Shown: positions 30,914 through 45,900, numbered from the stretch's first letter. The stretch: 64,000 nt of DNA from Branchiostoma floridae (GCF_000003815.2 NC_049983.1:13832240-13896239), one strand, 5' to 3'. The notes: generated by a model not told the origin, from the sequence alone. Numbers and translations are program-made.

Positions 30914-33900
30914 ATGAAGACGTTAGCAGACTGTGTGCTTCTGGCGACGGCCCTGTGTTTGCTGGGAGTGGGAAGATGGCTGAGTGGCTGCTCCGGTAAG
31001 TACCTCACTCTTGATATAGTCTTCCTCCTGATCCCCTTCTGTTTGGACTTACCACAAGAGTCTCCATTCCTCAAGTATCAAACTCTTGCCCTTTTGGACC
31101 TAGTCCTGCATGTTGCAAGTCCAAAGCCAACTCCACTTCTTCAAGCAGTTGCCAAGGCATTCCTTAGATAATTTCTATGATTGTCCTTGCCAGAGGCAAA
31201 AACACTAAGGAACGTAGCTACCGCCGTACTGTAGCAAAGACAATTCGCAAAAACGTGGCCACACATCCTTATTTCATAACTGTGTAATTCAAATACACAT
31301 ACCGCTGGATGCTATGTATTAGAAACAGGACTTGAGTATACACTGAAGTAGACTGTTTTCATACCTCCTATTTAAAAGCTGTCAGCTTGTATTGTTATCA
31401 CAGCAGGGGGCGTAATCAGAGGAGCTGGTCTGGTCAATGAGTGATGTCTTTGTCAATATTACTTGTCAAGAAAAATTGAACATAAGGAGCACCTGAAATG
31501 GACTATTGTAATGGCATTAAGAAATCCATTTTATATCAAGGTACCAAACTCCTTTTCCATTGACAGCATTGACATTGTGTTGCTTTTAGTGGTAAGAAAA
31601 AATTTTGTGCCTTTTTGAATTCAGTCACTTCTTTTGGCAAAAAAAAGAGTCACTCTGATTTTGTGATGTGCTATAAATCATTGTGTAATAAAGATCCCTG
31701 AACAATGTCTGTGCAAAAAATGAAACTGACCAAAGTACTTACAGAACTCAGGTAACATTCTTTAAGGAGCAATATATTCATATAAGATGTTTGCACAGGT
31801 GTCTGATAACATTGTTAATAGCACATTAAACACATAGGAGGTAAGTGCTGTAAACTGCTTTATTCACTTTAATACAAAATCTTGTAGGTAGATATAAGTG
31901 GAAGCCTAATATCTGGCCATTTCTGGCTATAGGCCAATGCTCAGTTTGCTTCCCTGTCAAATACTAAATAGTCTAGCACTGGTTGACAAAGAAACAATTA
32001 AGATTCAAATACAGAATGTGCATAAAATATATGCCTAAGCTCTGATTGACTCGAGGTTCCAACAGGTTCACGGAAGTTTGATCCCAGTTACCCTGCTTGA
32101 AAAAAATATTTTGAGCCACTCGAGTTTTGGAACATCCAAATACGAATTATTTCGTGGAGTGATAGACTACTTGTTGGGGAAGCAATTAAAGGAGTGGACT
32201 GGAACTAGGTAGGATGGATACCGAGGTTGTAAGGAGAGCATTGGGTTCTTGATCCTAAACGTAACTGGGACTAGTTCATTACCATGCCAGAAAATTTCAA
32301 ACTGTGGACTAGGACAATGTGTTTCAGCTCCTGCCAAGCCAGCTCATAACAGGAATCCTCTGTCATAACATCTCTCATACTGCTTCTCTGTTCTGCTTCC
32401 AATGGTTTCCTCTGGGAAATTACACAGACTCACCTAAAAACTATGTGATGAAAGAAGGTATGACTCCGAACACTTAACTCTGTTTAATCAATTATACTTA
32501 TACATTCCTGGTTAATGTTCTTGTCAGAGTCAATAACACCACATTGGTGCCAGGGCTAAGCCAAGGGAATGCATTAAACTGGATTGTACCAGCCTAAGCC
32601 AGATGGGGCTGTCCAAGATGTATTTTTTTCAACTGCCCCAGGCATGAACTGCCCCATTTCTCATTGACATAGAAAAAACAGGGCAGTGGGAAGATGTTAA
32701 ATTTTTTTGCTCCCCACATCTATTTGGAGACAGTGCGCTTCCTAAACTTCCTGCTTCCCTAGGCTTGAGTAGCCTCTACCAGGTTCCACAGGTCGCTGGA
32801 CAAAGAGTAGAAACTGGCCAAATAAGACAGAAAACACACCAGAGGAGTTAAATGGCCAAGGAGTACAGTTTGCTACTGGTGGAGCCTGGTAGAGGTTAGG
32901 CTTGATGTCACCATGAAATTAAGCCAATAATGTCCAAGGTCGCCTAACCTGTAGGTCTGCCCTTTTAAACTGCATGCCCTCCAGGTCTGACAGGTTGACT
33001 GGCCTTGGCCTTGACAGGTAGAGGGTAAGATTTATCAAAACAGGACGTCCTGCTGCAGTACCTTGGAAAGCCACCAGGGGGCCAAAATCTAATCATTTAA
33101 CCAATTTACACTCACACACAGACACACACACCCAAAAACAGTTCATTTTCTTTTCCTTTTGAAACCTTACAATCTTTATTCCTAGTAGCAAATGTGTTGA
33201 GCAGCACCCTCAGACCTGTCCTTGTCATAAATAGTGAAATATTGCTAGTCAGGTTTTTTTATGTTAGCAGTTTTTGGCGGTGCGATCTCACTGTAAACTT
33301 TTCACAGATGTTCCCTGTCTTACTCCTGTACTTCAGCATTCTTTCAACCATGAACTTAAAACACCACAAATGCTTCTTTTCCCCTCCTACGTGAAATCGA
33401 CTCCCCACAAACCTGAATTGACTCCAGTAATGTTCATGGTGCCACAAACAATACGCATTTGGTGCATGAGAGAAACAACCTTGTCCTAGGGACATGTTAT
33501 ACTCCAAGCAGATGTAGAGGGCTAAATCGTACCTGTAATGTTTCTTAAGTTCCCAGTTCTGTGAGGCTGCTGTTCTGGGAATCAGGAGCTTGGTAAATGC
33601 TATGATTTTACCTTTTTATATCTGCTTGGAGATTAGAACAAGGCTCATCACATGCACTTGTAGTTGGTACATTTCTTTGCTTCTTACATGATGTACTGTG
33701 ATGCATCAAGTGTTGTTTTGCAAGCTCTATGGTGCTATCACTATCACTTACACTTAGCTAAGCTGGCAGCTGTGTGAGTATCATTCTGGAAGTGGCAAGA
33801 GTGGTTGATAAACTGTGGGCGTTATCAAGCTGAGATAGTGTAAATGGAAACAACCATCCCCAAGGGCTCCAATCTGTGACTATCACAAGCATTTGGAGTT

Positions 33901-36900
33901 GGTGTGAACTGTAATGCAGGTTACTGTAGTACTAATTCTTAATTACATGTGTGTCCTGAAGTTCCAAGATATTTCATCAATCTCTTAAGACAGCCTAAGT
34001 TGTAAAAAGTATTACCCCAGAAAGGATGCGCTTCACTGTACACAATTCTGCAGATTCTGAAATGTCTTGGTAGGTGGTCCACTTGAATAACCAAAACAGC
34101 TTCGTCTATGCTTATACATACACTTACACTTGTGTCAAGGATGGTGTAATACTACTTACTAGTAATATTGTGTAGGTCCTGTGGGTACAGTTGTTTATAG
34201 GGACGAAGATCCTGTGGCAACCCCAGTCTCAAAACTGATGGCACCTGTGGTCACATCATTGCCTTTTCTTGGATGTTCACCAAGAAATGTAAGACAAATA
34301 TGTGGAGGTGGGAGCTCGGTCTCCAAGCAGGGTGAACTGTTGAGTGGTTTAGACCTGAACCTGTACCAAGCTTCTATTATGTTTTTACATCCAAAAACTT
34401 GAAGAACTTGTACATTACAGGGTGACTGTACACCGCAAGTATTCTTCACATGAATCAAGCAATTTCCTAAAGGAACATCTTTATTCAAATTTCAAGGTCC
34501 ATCATATTGTACCTTATTTTCAATTTCAAGCACCCCACAAGTAATGCAATTTTGCAGAACACCATAAATTGATTTGGGTCAACGTCATGAGCCTGGATCC
34601 CATCCTACTTTATCCTTGGGATGTTGGGCACTTGGCTGATCCCAACACAGAGTTGACCAGGATGTTGGGGAGAGGTGAAATACAGTGTCACATAATGGAA
34701 AAAACAGCGCCGGTTGGAAACCAAATTAGACATAGAGTAGGTGGGCAGGAGACAGAAAATATTGGAGCTGATTTGAAGTTTCTGATGAAGACGTCAACTG
34801 TCAACGTAAAAACGGCCAAGGTAAGACTGCTGCAAAAAATCACAATTTACAGTATTAAACTGTGCTCTGTTGTTACTAGCAAGGACGTTATACACACATG
34901 TACATAGGTCCTTTAGCCTCCTTGATAGTAGTAAGGGAGTTTTCAAGGCATTTAGTCTTTGGTTCTTTGACACCACTGTACTGCTTATGTTATCTGTGCC
35001 TTGAACTGGCATGTGGCCTCATCAATTTTGACACTAAAGGGTTAGCCTGTCACACTAGTCATGTTACAAGTGTTTGAAGTTTCCAGCCAGCAAGTGTACA
35101 CCTTGCAGAAGTTACATCCACTGGTGTGTAAATGTCAATTATGACCTGATAATGTCAGGTTAAACATAGCAGGGGGGTGAGGCGGCATTCAATAAAGACA
35201 GTCATAAGGAAACACATGGTCTAAAATGTTCTTAATGTTGTACAATATTTGTTCCCACAGCAAAACACTGAACTGCAAAACATCTGAGACCACAATTTAG
35301 AGCTGTATTTGATACATATGTTGGGTTGTGTATTAATTTGTTTAAACCTTCAGGACCCCAAATTTACTATGATGTCCACTTAACCTGAAAATAGCTGATA
35401 ATGCAACGTCCCTGTCTTATTATGTCAAGTTTAAGCTTGTTTTCAAACCAAGAATCCTGTAGCCAGTTCCAATTCTCAGATATTGCNNNNNNNNNNNNNN
35501 NNNNNNNNNNNNNNNNNNNNNNNNNNNNNNNNNNNNNNNNNNNNNNNNNNNNNNNNNNNNNNNNNNNNNNNNNNNNNNNNNNNNNNNNNNNNNNNNNNNN
35601 NNNNNNNNNNNNNNNNNNNNNNNNNNNNNNNNNNNNNNNNNNNNNNNNNNNNNNNNNNNNNNNNNNNNNNNNNNNNNNNNNNNNNNNNNNNNNNNNNNNN
35701 NNNNNNNNNNNNNNNNNNNNNTACAACAACAGAAAGTAACCAGCTCTCCAACAAGATCTCTTCAGTGTCACTGACAAAAGATAACTAAAACGTCTGACCG
35801 TTTCCAAAATAATATCTAGTTCCTTGAGCAATTGCTATTTGGCGTGTCTTATTACCTGGATCATGTCTAACTTTCATTGATGTAACAGAAAAGTATGTGT
35901 GTCATGTGAAATGTTGCCGTAAAGAAGATATGCTTGAAATAATCTTCAGTAGTTTCACCATCTAAAAACACCATAATATATCATATAACATTACAGACTG
36001 CTTTCTTTCCCTGCAATTGCATACTTGTATTGTAGGTGTTTGGTTGTAATCCTTTGGTCCCCTCTGTCTGAACTGTCAAAAGCCAAAAATGCTTACTCAG
36101 CCAAGATGTCTGATGCTAGAAGCCAGACAAATGCTGAGTACAAGGTGAAACTTGACCTTGCCATCTCTGTTACTGATTTTCCCAGTTTGTTGTGCTTGGA
36201 GACTGTAAACACAGCCTGGGCTGTTTTCCTGTGCTCTTTATCAGAACCTTGTGTCAGGAAACTTGTCCGACACTGCTTCTGACATGTTGTGGTAGCAAGC
36301 ATGGGAAAACAAGCTGCACTAGTGTACCCTCAAGTGCCCCTTTCCTACAAATTAAATTGGTGTGGCCTAAACACTGACAAAATAAACAGTTCAGGTAACG
36401 TAATATAAGCAGTCTACTATCTCAACTATCTTGTAGAAATCTTTAGGTATTTTTATTGGTACGATATACACAGTCTTTGTATCTCTGATTGAAGATTCAG
36501 TTGACAATTTATCTTGACATTCATAGGTCCCTGGCTACACCAGAATTCAACCAGATGAGGTTGTTTCAACTTGCTTATTTCTTGGACAACTGTGGTATGA
36601 GTCTCACTGATAGACAAAATATTCAATGTGGCAACAGATTCTAATAGTTCCAGTAATGAATTGTAAGTGCTGCATCAGCAGGCCTGCATCTGTTACATAT
36701 CCCTGTCACTCTTCATTTGGCCCTTACAACAGTGTTTATGTTCGTTGCCTTGGCAACTGGTGTTAGGATGACCCTCCCTCCTTGGCCTTGTGATGAATGT
36801 GCTGTATTTCACCATGTGGCGCCCAGCAGTGTGCCTGATGTATTATCCCAAGGGAATGACTCCTAACCTTGTTCCACATTAAATGGAAGTCATTACCCCC

Positions 36901-39900
36901 ATTCTTACTCCAATGCCATTTCAAGTAAATAAGTAGGTATTACAAACATGGAAATTTCTTCCACTTTGTTTCCTTCTCTGAAAAGCTTTTTTTTACAGTT
37001 TTTTTTGTGACAGATTTTTGAGCTAATATAATATATAATAAAAGTGCAAGCTACCCATCATGACCAACCAATGAGCCATAAAGAGTCCTTTAAAAAACAT
37101 AAGGATAATGTACAATAGATTGAGGTAATAAAGGCAATACAATCTTTCATAGATCAATCAGGTCATCAACAGTTGATGGATGATGAAAAAAAAGTTTGGC
37201 TCCCTTCTTATCAGATCTCTCTAAGATCTACTGTCATTATAACATTGCAATTTTGTCTGAGTTTGGTACATGGTGCTAATGTCATCATTTTTTCTACCCC
37301 AGCCCAGTTCCTGGCCTCCATGTCACAATGCTGTACCCGGGGGTCCGAGCTTGCCAAGCAGAATCCTGACCAGGACTGTGCCAACCTTCCTTACGGCCTG
37401 ATCAACGTCCAATCAGAGGACATCGAGAACTGCCGCATCACCGCCAGGGTGTGCTGCCATCGGGAGAGGAGGTGGGTTGAAGGCTGAGGTTGATGATCTA
37501 TTCCAGATTATTTTGGCAATTGCAATGTATCAACTTGGACAGTTATTATATACATAAATGTTATATTTGATAAGACAAACGGCAGAAACAGTAGGGGCAA
37601 TCATGAACTGCGCAACTGGTAGACTGGTACGTTAAGTGCATTCTAATTTTTCTTGGATTGATCTTGGACATGATACTGTACATTAGATTTAGAATGCAAC
37701 ATAAGAGCGACTAATCCATGTATAATTTAATGTTACATGAGAAAAGCCATTTTTTATTAAATGACAAGAACACAGTATGAAAGAATATTAATTCATATTG
37801 ATACCTCCTCACCTTTTGTCTCCCCATGTGTGACCCAGGTCCCAGCAGTGCTATGATGGCATCATGCACGGACGGTCTGGTGGAGTCTGCAAGACACGGT
37901 TCTCATTTGACGAATGTGGAGGAAAAGAGTACAAGGTAACTGCAGGACACGAAATATTGTTTCCCAGTGAATGGTGGACATGTAATGTAAGGGGTTTGCA
38001 GTTACACTCTATGGACCACACTTATGTATCATGAAACATAACAGACCACAGCTCTAAAACTTTGGTTACTGTTAGCCTACTGGGCAAAAGATACATGTAT
38101 AGCTGCAGATGGATTTAACATGTGCTACTGCTCCTAAAGGAATGAATTGAACATGACAGAAAGTCTGACTAGGCATTAACCCATGTTGTGTGTTTTTTGG
38201 CCAGAAATGTTGCGAGTGCTGCCAGTTGGGCCTGGTGGCTCACCGCCAGCTGCTGCGCTGTGACATCTCCTCCGTCAAGGCGCTCAACCTGGGGTCGTAC
38301 TGTGCCGAGGCGTACAAGGACTGCTGTCTGAACGGGAAAATCATCGCAACCACCAGGCCACCAACAGCCACCTCTGCACCCCTGCAGCCTCCAGGTACTG
38401 AAGGAGGGCATCTTACGGTGTACTTTAAAAGTTTTGTATCTGTATTGATCATGGACCATGTTATTGTCAAGCAATACAACAGAAATGGAATTATACCAGG
38501 AAATCTCCAATAGAGTATCTTCATTTCTACGCCCTGTATCAATTTCCCAAATTCCTTTCATTCTGAAGAAAAAAAATGTAAGCTTGACAGACCATGCCCC
38601 TTCGAGTGTAGGTTCCCTATGATGTGCATCAAACCAACTTTTCTAAGTACTTGTACTTATTTCTAGATAAGGACTTTTAAAGGAGCTTTGTGAAACTTTT
38701 TACTGTTCAATAGAAAAACTGCTCCCTTAAAGCCTGAGTTAGTTTTCACTCCTTTGTTTCCACTGTGAATGAAAAAATTTGATCTTGATTTTGAAAGGGC
38801 TATTTAGTACTGTGAGAGTGTCAGCAACGTTATCCTTCTTCATGTTTCAATTTCTTATTCTGTGCATCAGGTATGTGCGAGAGGTTTTTAGGCCGGCTGT
38901 GTGAGCACATCTGTATAAACACAGCAACAGGACACATATGCCGCTGCAGGGAGGGCTACCGACTACAGGCCGATGACAAAACTTGCATAAGAGGTGACAA
39001 TAAGCCATATGAATCTTATATCAATGTGTAATGGTATATGTGTAGAAGTTGCTTCTATAACAGTATGATGGAAGTAACACTGTAAGTAACACTGTTTTTG
39101 ACCTAACTCCCTGATTCTTTGAGAAAAGGGCATGCAATGAAAGCTCATAGCTATCACATGTCAAGCATATGGTATTTTGCCTTCCTGCAGGCTTAATATG
39201 ATCTATCTTTAAAAAAAAGTAAAACCTTAAGAACAACTTAAGGTATATGGCACGCAAACATTAAGTTTGATAACGACAGTAATTTGTGGTGCTTTGCCTG
39301 TTCTATGTGCTTAAAAGCAATATTTGATCTGGACTCTGGACAAGTATTCATGTAGGACTGCCCTGTTTGCCTACAGTAGTTACAGGTATCTTCACTATTA
39401 CCTTGTCTTGAATCCCAGACACTGGTAGTACCACCGGAGGTTTGATTGGTACTGGCCAGGCCACTGATGACTCCCTGTGTGAGAACTCCCCCTGTGAGCA
39501 GACCTGTAGGGAGACGGGGACCGGGGTCCAGTGTTCCTGTCTCCTTGGTTACCAACTCAACAGAGATGGGACATCCTGTGATGGTGAGGTCAACGTCCTC
39601 TCACTTCCCATGTGTAATATCCAAGCAGATGTTTGATAATGATAATGATAAGTGAAAGGCAGAAAGAGCTCATCTGTGTTGATAGTAATCATTATCATAA
39701 TATTAGAATGCTAACCTTTCTTCCAATACTAAGGTGCACACAGATCTTTGTACACCTTAGTGTTGGAAGAAAGTTTAGCAAATAAAACTAATTTGCATAG
39801 ATTATTATATAAATTTGTAATAAAATTAGCAGAAATCATATTAGTATCAGAAAGAGAGTAGTGTAACAGTGTTACATGTGTACATCCTTCATCTCTAAAC

Positions 39901-42900
39901 ATCTGTTTGGAGTATGATATGGCAAGGTGTCCATTTTAATGTATCTCTGCATTAAGCTTTGGAAACATTAGAGTGTTTTAATTACTAGTAATTTGATTTA
40001 GGTCATGTTAAATCTTGATTCAAAAGAGTGTTATCTGGGAATTGATGAACCCAACACAATTATCAAGAAGAGTAAAGGTGACTTGGTGCACTTGGTTGAA
40101 AATGTCAATTGTAGCAGAGCCGCTTTGAACTACCACCACAGTTGAGGCTGAGTGCCTTACCTACCTTTGTACAGATGTGAACGAGTGTGCGTACAACACA
40201 GACGACTGTCAGGAAGGGCAGGAGTGCTTCAACACCATGGGTTCCTTCACCTGTCGCCGCATCCTAGGCTGTGGGACAGGGTACGAGATGAACCCTGCTG
40301 GGGAATGTGTCGGTAGGTGGGAAGTACCTCAACAGTACCTTAGCTCAGTGAAATAGGGGCTTTAGGTCGTCTCATTGACTATCGGAGTAAAGACTTACAC
40401 TTCATGATATGTTACCTATGTTGTTTCAAGGATCATAAGTGGACTCTTTTTTATGCATTTTTTATCATTTTACATTGGTTTTCGATAGATTGACAACAGT
40501 TCGATTTCCATTTACCTAATCATCTGGACTTGAAACTTGACAGTGCCTCACATCAGTCTGAGTGCAAGAGAAAAGTGGCTAAAATGTGCAAAGGTGCCAC
40601 AGTGAACAAACTCCAACACACTCAACAGTACCTCAAGCCAGTGTGATGGGGGTTTCAGATATGGCTGGTGTAGTTTGGAATTGATGAGGTGGTGCATTTA
40701 CATGTTTAAGGCCGTCATTTTTTTCACACAGTACTATTGGTGATCTAACAGACAAGACATTCTAAAGCTAAGCTCCAATTGGCCAATCAAACCTCTGTCT
40801 TATGCCATTTTAGTTTTTGAATCAGAAAGATTTTTCTGAAGACTGTGACTACACAATTTGTCTCCAGTTAACACAAAGTTTTGAACCCTTCCAGATATGG
40901 ATGAGTGTGAGCTTGGTGTTGATGAGTGTGAGGCAGGGTTCGAGTGCACCAACCAGCCCGGGTCCTTCCGCTGTGTGCCCAGGGTCCAGTGTGGCGTGGG
41001 CTACAACTACGACCGCACTGGCAACTGTGTTGGTCAGTACACACTGCCATTGGGTCCTGATGATATCTTTAGATAACGGTGTTACATCAGTATATAGCAC
41101 ACTAGTGTAGTTTTGTAGTTGTTTTGGTCCATTCTATCAGTAGCTGTTGGTGGTACAACTCTGATAATTCCACCAGATGCCATTATACTGCCACATCAAG
41201 AAACAGTGTTATGTAGGACAAGGTAATCTCAAGACTGTCTTGAACGCCTAAATATCTGAAGCACATATACCTTGGAATTACTGATGCTTCATGGGCACAA
41301 GATCGGTAACACGGCAGCCGGATTCGAACCCGAGACCTCTCGGTCCCGGACCGAACACACTGGCGCTGCGCTACGCGGTCCCACTAACTAACATTGGCAA
41401 ATCTATCTTTAAGTAGATTTTTTTTTCTCATATGGCTGTATAATCACATACTTTGGAGTTATGATAGTTGGTGTTAACAGCCAATTGGGCACCTTAGTGC
41501 ATGACCTAGTTTGTATCCTCCCTCAAGGATCATACTAACAGTTGACAATGACCTTTCAGACATAAATGAATGTGATGGGTCCAGCTGTCCGAGGGGAACA
41601 AAGTGCATCAACACTGTCGGCTCCTACAGGTGAGAGAAGGTGGTAGGGTAACATGTATGTAACACAGGTAGATGTAGCACATTTGTAGATCTTCTTATTC
41701 TAAGATACCCCATGTAAAGATGATTTATACATGTCGTTGATTGCAAACATTTCACATACCCTTGATTGATGTATTTGAGTGCATATATTTGTTTATCAAG
41801 AGTAACTGATCTTTAGGTTTTATTGGAAGTGCATCATGTATCACATGTACTTCATAATAGTATTTTCTTGGTTGAAATAAATGAGGCATTGCACTGACCT
41901 TCCTGTGCCTAATGTTTGTGTTGCGTCAGTAACTGAACTCCAAGAATCAGGAGGGACAACACAGATGAGGTTAAATTGCAACTTGGTTTATTGGTGTGTG
42001 CCTAGACTCAGAACAAGATGGCGGAATACATCTGTAATCGTAATAATGTCATCATAACTCATTAAAATAACGGTGTCGTCATAACTTATGAACATAACAG
42101 TGGTGTTGGTGTTCCCTTACTGCAGATGTCAGCGTTTGGTGACATGTGGTCCGGGTTATGAGCTGAACGCGGACGAGAGTAATTGTGAAGGTGAGGGGCA
42201 ATTGATGACTAGAACCACCCACATCTTATTTTACTAGTAGCCTTCTCTGGTTTTTCTGTTACAGGGAACTATCATGATATACTGACTGACTTTTGTTGTC
42301 ATTGTTGTGCAGACATAGACGAGTGTGCACGAGGAACACATGACTGCCAGGGCCTGTCCGAGTGTAAGAACAACAGAGGGTCCTACATCTGTCAGTGTCC
42401 TTCTGGCTACACGGCTGACCAGTCCACTAGAACCTGCCAAGGTACTGATGTGTCCACATTTGCTTCTTCTCCTTCTCCGTTCTGCTATATGCATGGAAAT
42501 GTGTACTGTCAATTTTGAACTTTTATGGGCTGACCTGTTAAAGATTATGCACACTAAAAAGAACAGGCGGTAAATGAAAATAGATTTCCATGTATAATGT
42601 TTTGTGTAGTATGTACATGTATAATGTTTTAAGTACTAGATTATCAAATATACAAGTCTTATCTTTGCTCTTTTATGCAATGCCATGTCTTTCAGACTGT
42701 GTAAAGAACACAGTCATGTTTCCCCTTGAACACAGCTCACATATGGAGGATCACCCTGTGGATTCATTAATCTGTTAAGGATGTTGCAAGCCTAATTCTA
42801 ACATCTACCCCTGCTGATACCCTCTGTGAAAGTGTAACAATATTAATGACACCATGTTTACTGTTCTGTTACACAGTCTGACACACTTTACTNNNNNNNN

Positions 42901-45900
42901 NNNNNNNNNNNNNNNNNNNNNNNNNNNNNNNNNNNNNNNNNNNNNNNNNNNNNNNNNNNNNNNNNNNNNNNNNNNNNNNNNNNNNNNNNNNNATAGCTTT
43001 AGCATAACACTTGAAGTAAAAGGATGGAAAGAGAAGGAACTGTAGGTGATGCTTGATACCTGAGCTGGCCTGTTGAGTGGTATAAATATGGACCAAAATG
43101 CTCCCAAGCAACGAACACTTAAGCGACAGTACTGTGACGAGCCCAGAGCAAGGTGTCCACTCCAGAAGAGTGGGTGCCTTGCGCTGCATTGAGCATATTG
43201 CAGCCCCCCATTTGCACCCCAGATGCAGATGAGTGTAGACTGGGGCTCTGTCCCCCCAACTCCCTGTGCCAGAACTATATTGGGACGTACCGATGCCAGT
43301 GCAGGAAAGGATTCATCGCAAACCTTGAGACCAAACGCTGCGCGGGTAAGAGCTGCCAGGTAGTCATCAACAGATACTCTGTAGAAACTAACTGGGACAG
43401 AAATAGCTAACAGACTAGTCAAGCCATCCTTTTCTGGTGCTCCTAAATCTTTAGAAAGTTAGGTAGTGATTTTAAACAGAATTGTTTTAACTTTTAAACA
43501 AGTAAAAGTATAAAATATAGTGTAGCATTTAATTTAGAGTTTCCTAGCTATTTTCATATTCAGCCCCATAACATTTTCCTCTCATCAGCAAGTTCCTTTT
43601 GGAAAGTGATATATTAAAGGTCATCTTTGGTATACAAACTGACCTTTTATAACTTAGTAACCTTTAAAAGATATGTTTAGTCTTCAGTGCAGGTCGTGTG
43701 AAACCCCTTGGCTGTCGGGAGCTAGCTTAGGTCAAAACAAAGATGCTCTCTAATGATGATACATGACAGGGTAACATTAACATTCTTGTATTTCCAGTGT
43801 TCTGACATTATACAAGTGATCAAAGTAATTACCTATAATACCTGAAACAATTGTACACATTGCCGGAGTAGGAAAATACAGACTAAAATATTTGAATGTT
43901 GCTAGAAAGCCCAGATATGTATCAGTGTATGTATAGCTTTGTGGTCATGTAAAGATGATACCAAAAGGGTAGAGGTGCTTAGGGTCAGCATTAAAAGGAG
44001 CAGAAAGTCCACATGTGGTGCAAGCGGGAGTTTTCTGTGTATATTCTTAAGTCCCTGGCAGAATAGAATGCCAACTACATAATGTATATGTCAACATTAT
44101 GTATTCTATTTTGCTTGTCAGTACCCAAAATGTATACCATGTTACAGGCTCACAGCCTGGGCTACATAACTTGGGTCTTATTCTACTAACCAAAAATGGA
44201 CAGTCCATCACAGGCTATATCATCATGAGATGTGTTGCATTGTAGAACATTAAAGGGAAACTGAAAGTCAGGAAATCTTTGCCCTCTGATTGTGATATGT
44301 TGCCTGTACAAACCCACATAGCCATACGGTGCTTCCAGGCCATCAGGCCATATGCCCTACTTGTGCTCCACCTGTTCTAACACTACATGTACACATTTCT
44401 GGTTTTATCACTCACACAAGTCCTCTAACCTGTTTGCTTTACAGTGTTTAAGGATCAAAGGTCTAACAAATTAATGTTTCCTTCTGAATTCTGACATAAG
44501 CTGGAATTTTAATGTGTGTACATTTTCTTTGCTTTGCAGCTTCTTCATTGCTTGAAGTTTTTTCCTGCTGCAGTCTGATTATCAAATGTGCTGTAAATAT
44601 CACACTTTTCAATCATCGTTACTGTCTCTGCCGCTGCAGATATTGATGAGTGTATTCGGTTTGCTGGGCGAGTGTGTGCACAGACCTGCGTCAACACTGA
44701 GGGCTCGTACACGTGCGAGTGTCGCGAGGGTTTCGAACTGGCAGGGGATAACAGAAACTGCAGAGGTAGGCGAATAGAATAGAAGTCTTAATGACTAAAG
44801 ATTTGTTGGACCATGATGGTGAATTAAAAATCTCTTGCAGTCATCAGTAGCAGGGCTGTTTTGCATTGAATATGGACTAGATTTATTGCAAGCTTTATGT
44901 ACATGTAATTGTATTGTTTTTTTGGTTACTTGTAGATTTGAATGAGTGTGACAACAACCCATGTGAACAGCGGTGCATCAATGTGTACGGGTCCTTCCAG
45001 TGCTCCTGTAACCGCGGTTACCGTGTTGCGAGTGACGGCAGAACGTGTGAGGACACAGACGAGTGTGCTCTGTATACCGGGCAGGGTCAGGGGTCACTGT
45101 GCATGCACGAGTGTGTGAACACACGCGGGTCGTACACCTGTAGCTGTCCACCTGGGTATGAGCTGTTACAGGACGACCGCTCATGTGCTGGTGAGTTTCA
45201 ACAGTCTGTGTCATTTACATGTGACATATTGTACATTTGTACAAGGAGAAACTGCTACTGTTGCAAAGAAAGATTTTGATTTGAGTATTCAGACCTACTC
45301 ATATATACATAGCCAGTTGTAGACTGAAGTAGTTGGTAATACCCTAACGTTCTGGGAAATGAACTGTGGAAATGAATCAGCTTATTATCAATAAGCTATT
45401 AATAGAAAACTTAACTTTCCTCTGAAGACTCACAGGTGGATATACCAAGCTAAGGTTTGTCCATAGGAAGAACTCCTAAGAACTGAACCCTTTCTTCTCC
45501 CCATGCAAGGAACTGTGCAGGGGAGAAGAAAGAGGGGTAGGAAATGGAAAAGCTTTGAGGATGATATCAGAGAATGGACAGTGCCTGACATGGCACTAAG
45601 AAAAACAGAAAACTGAAAATGTGGTGCCCATGGCCAACAGTCAGATAGTTCGACTAAAGGATAGATGAGATTGTGAAGTAAAGGTTGAGTTTAATGTCCT
45701 GTTCTTGCAGACATAAAGGAGTGTGATACAGGCTTACACAACTGCACAGCGCAGCAGGAGTGCTTCAACATCCGCGGGGGGTACCGCTGCCATGATGTCA
45801 CCTGTCCTGACAACTATGTAAAGACCACGCCCACGTAAGTGCCTTCCAGATTACTGTTAGATTCCCGCAAAACATGTAGTGAAGAAATCATATTAAAGAA

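Larger units (their letters stand above)
30996..37302. other. FBLN1 intron 1
   Basis: A 6.3-kb intron with no recognisable exon. It contains an assembly gap (35487-35721, 235 N) and a 20-bp end of the nested MITE family at 36349-36368. Several ORFs of 60-110 codons lack homology or splice context. The stretch likely holds regulatory DNA, but I cannot point to a specific element. Confidence 0.4.

Noticed and set aside
35367-35831. ORFs spanning the run of N
   Set aside because: Created by unknown bases being read through; there is no real coding evidence.
41291-41383. Functional tRNA gene
   Set aside because: A and B boxes are present, but the acceptor strands do not pair, so it is a SINE or pseudogene.
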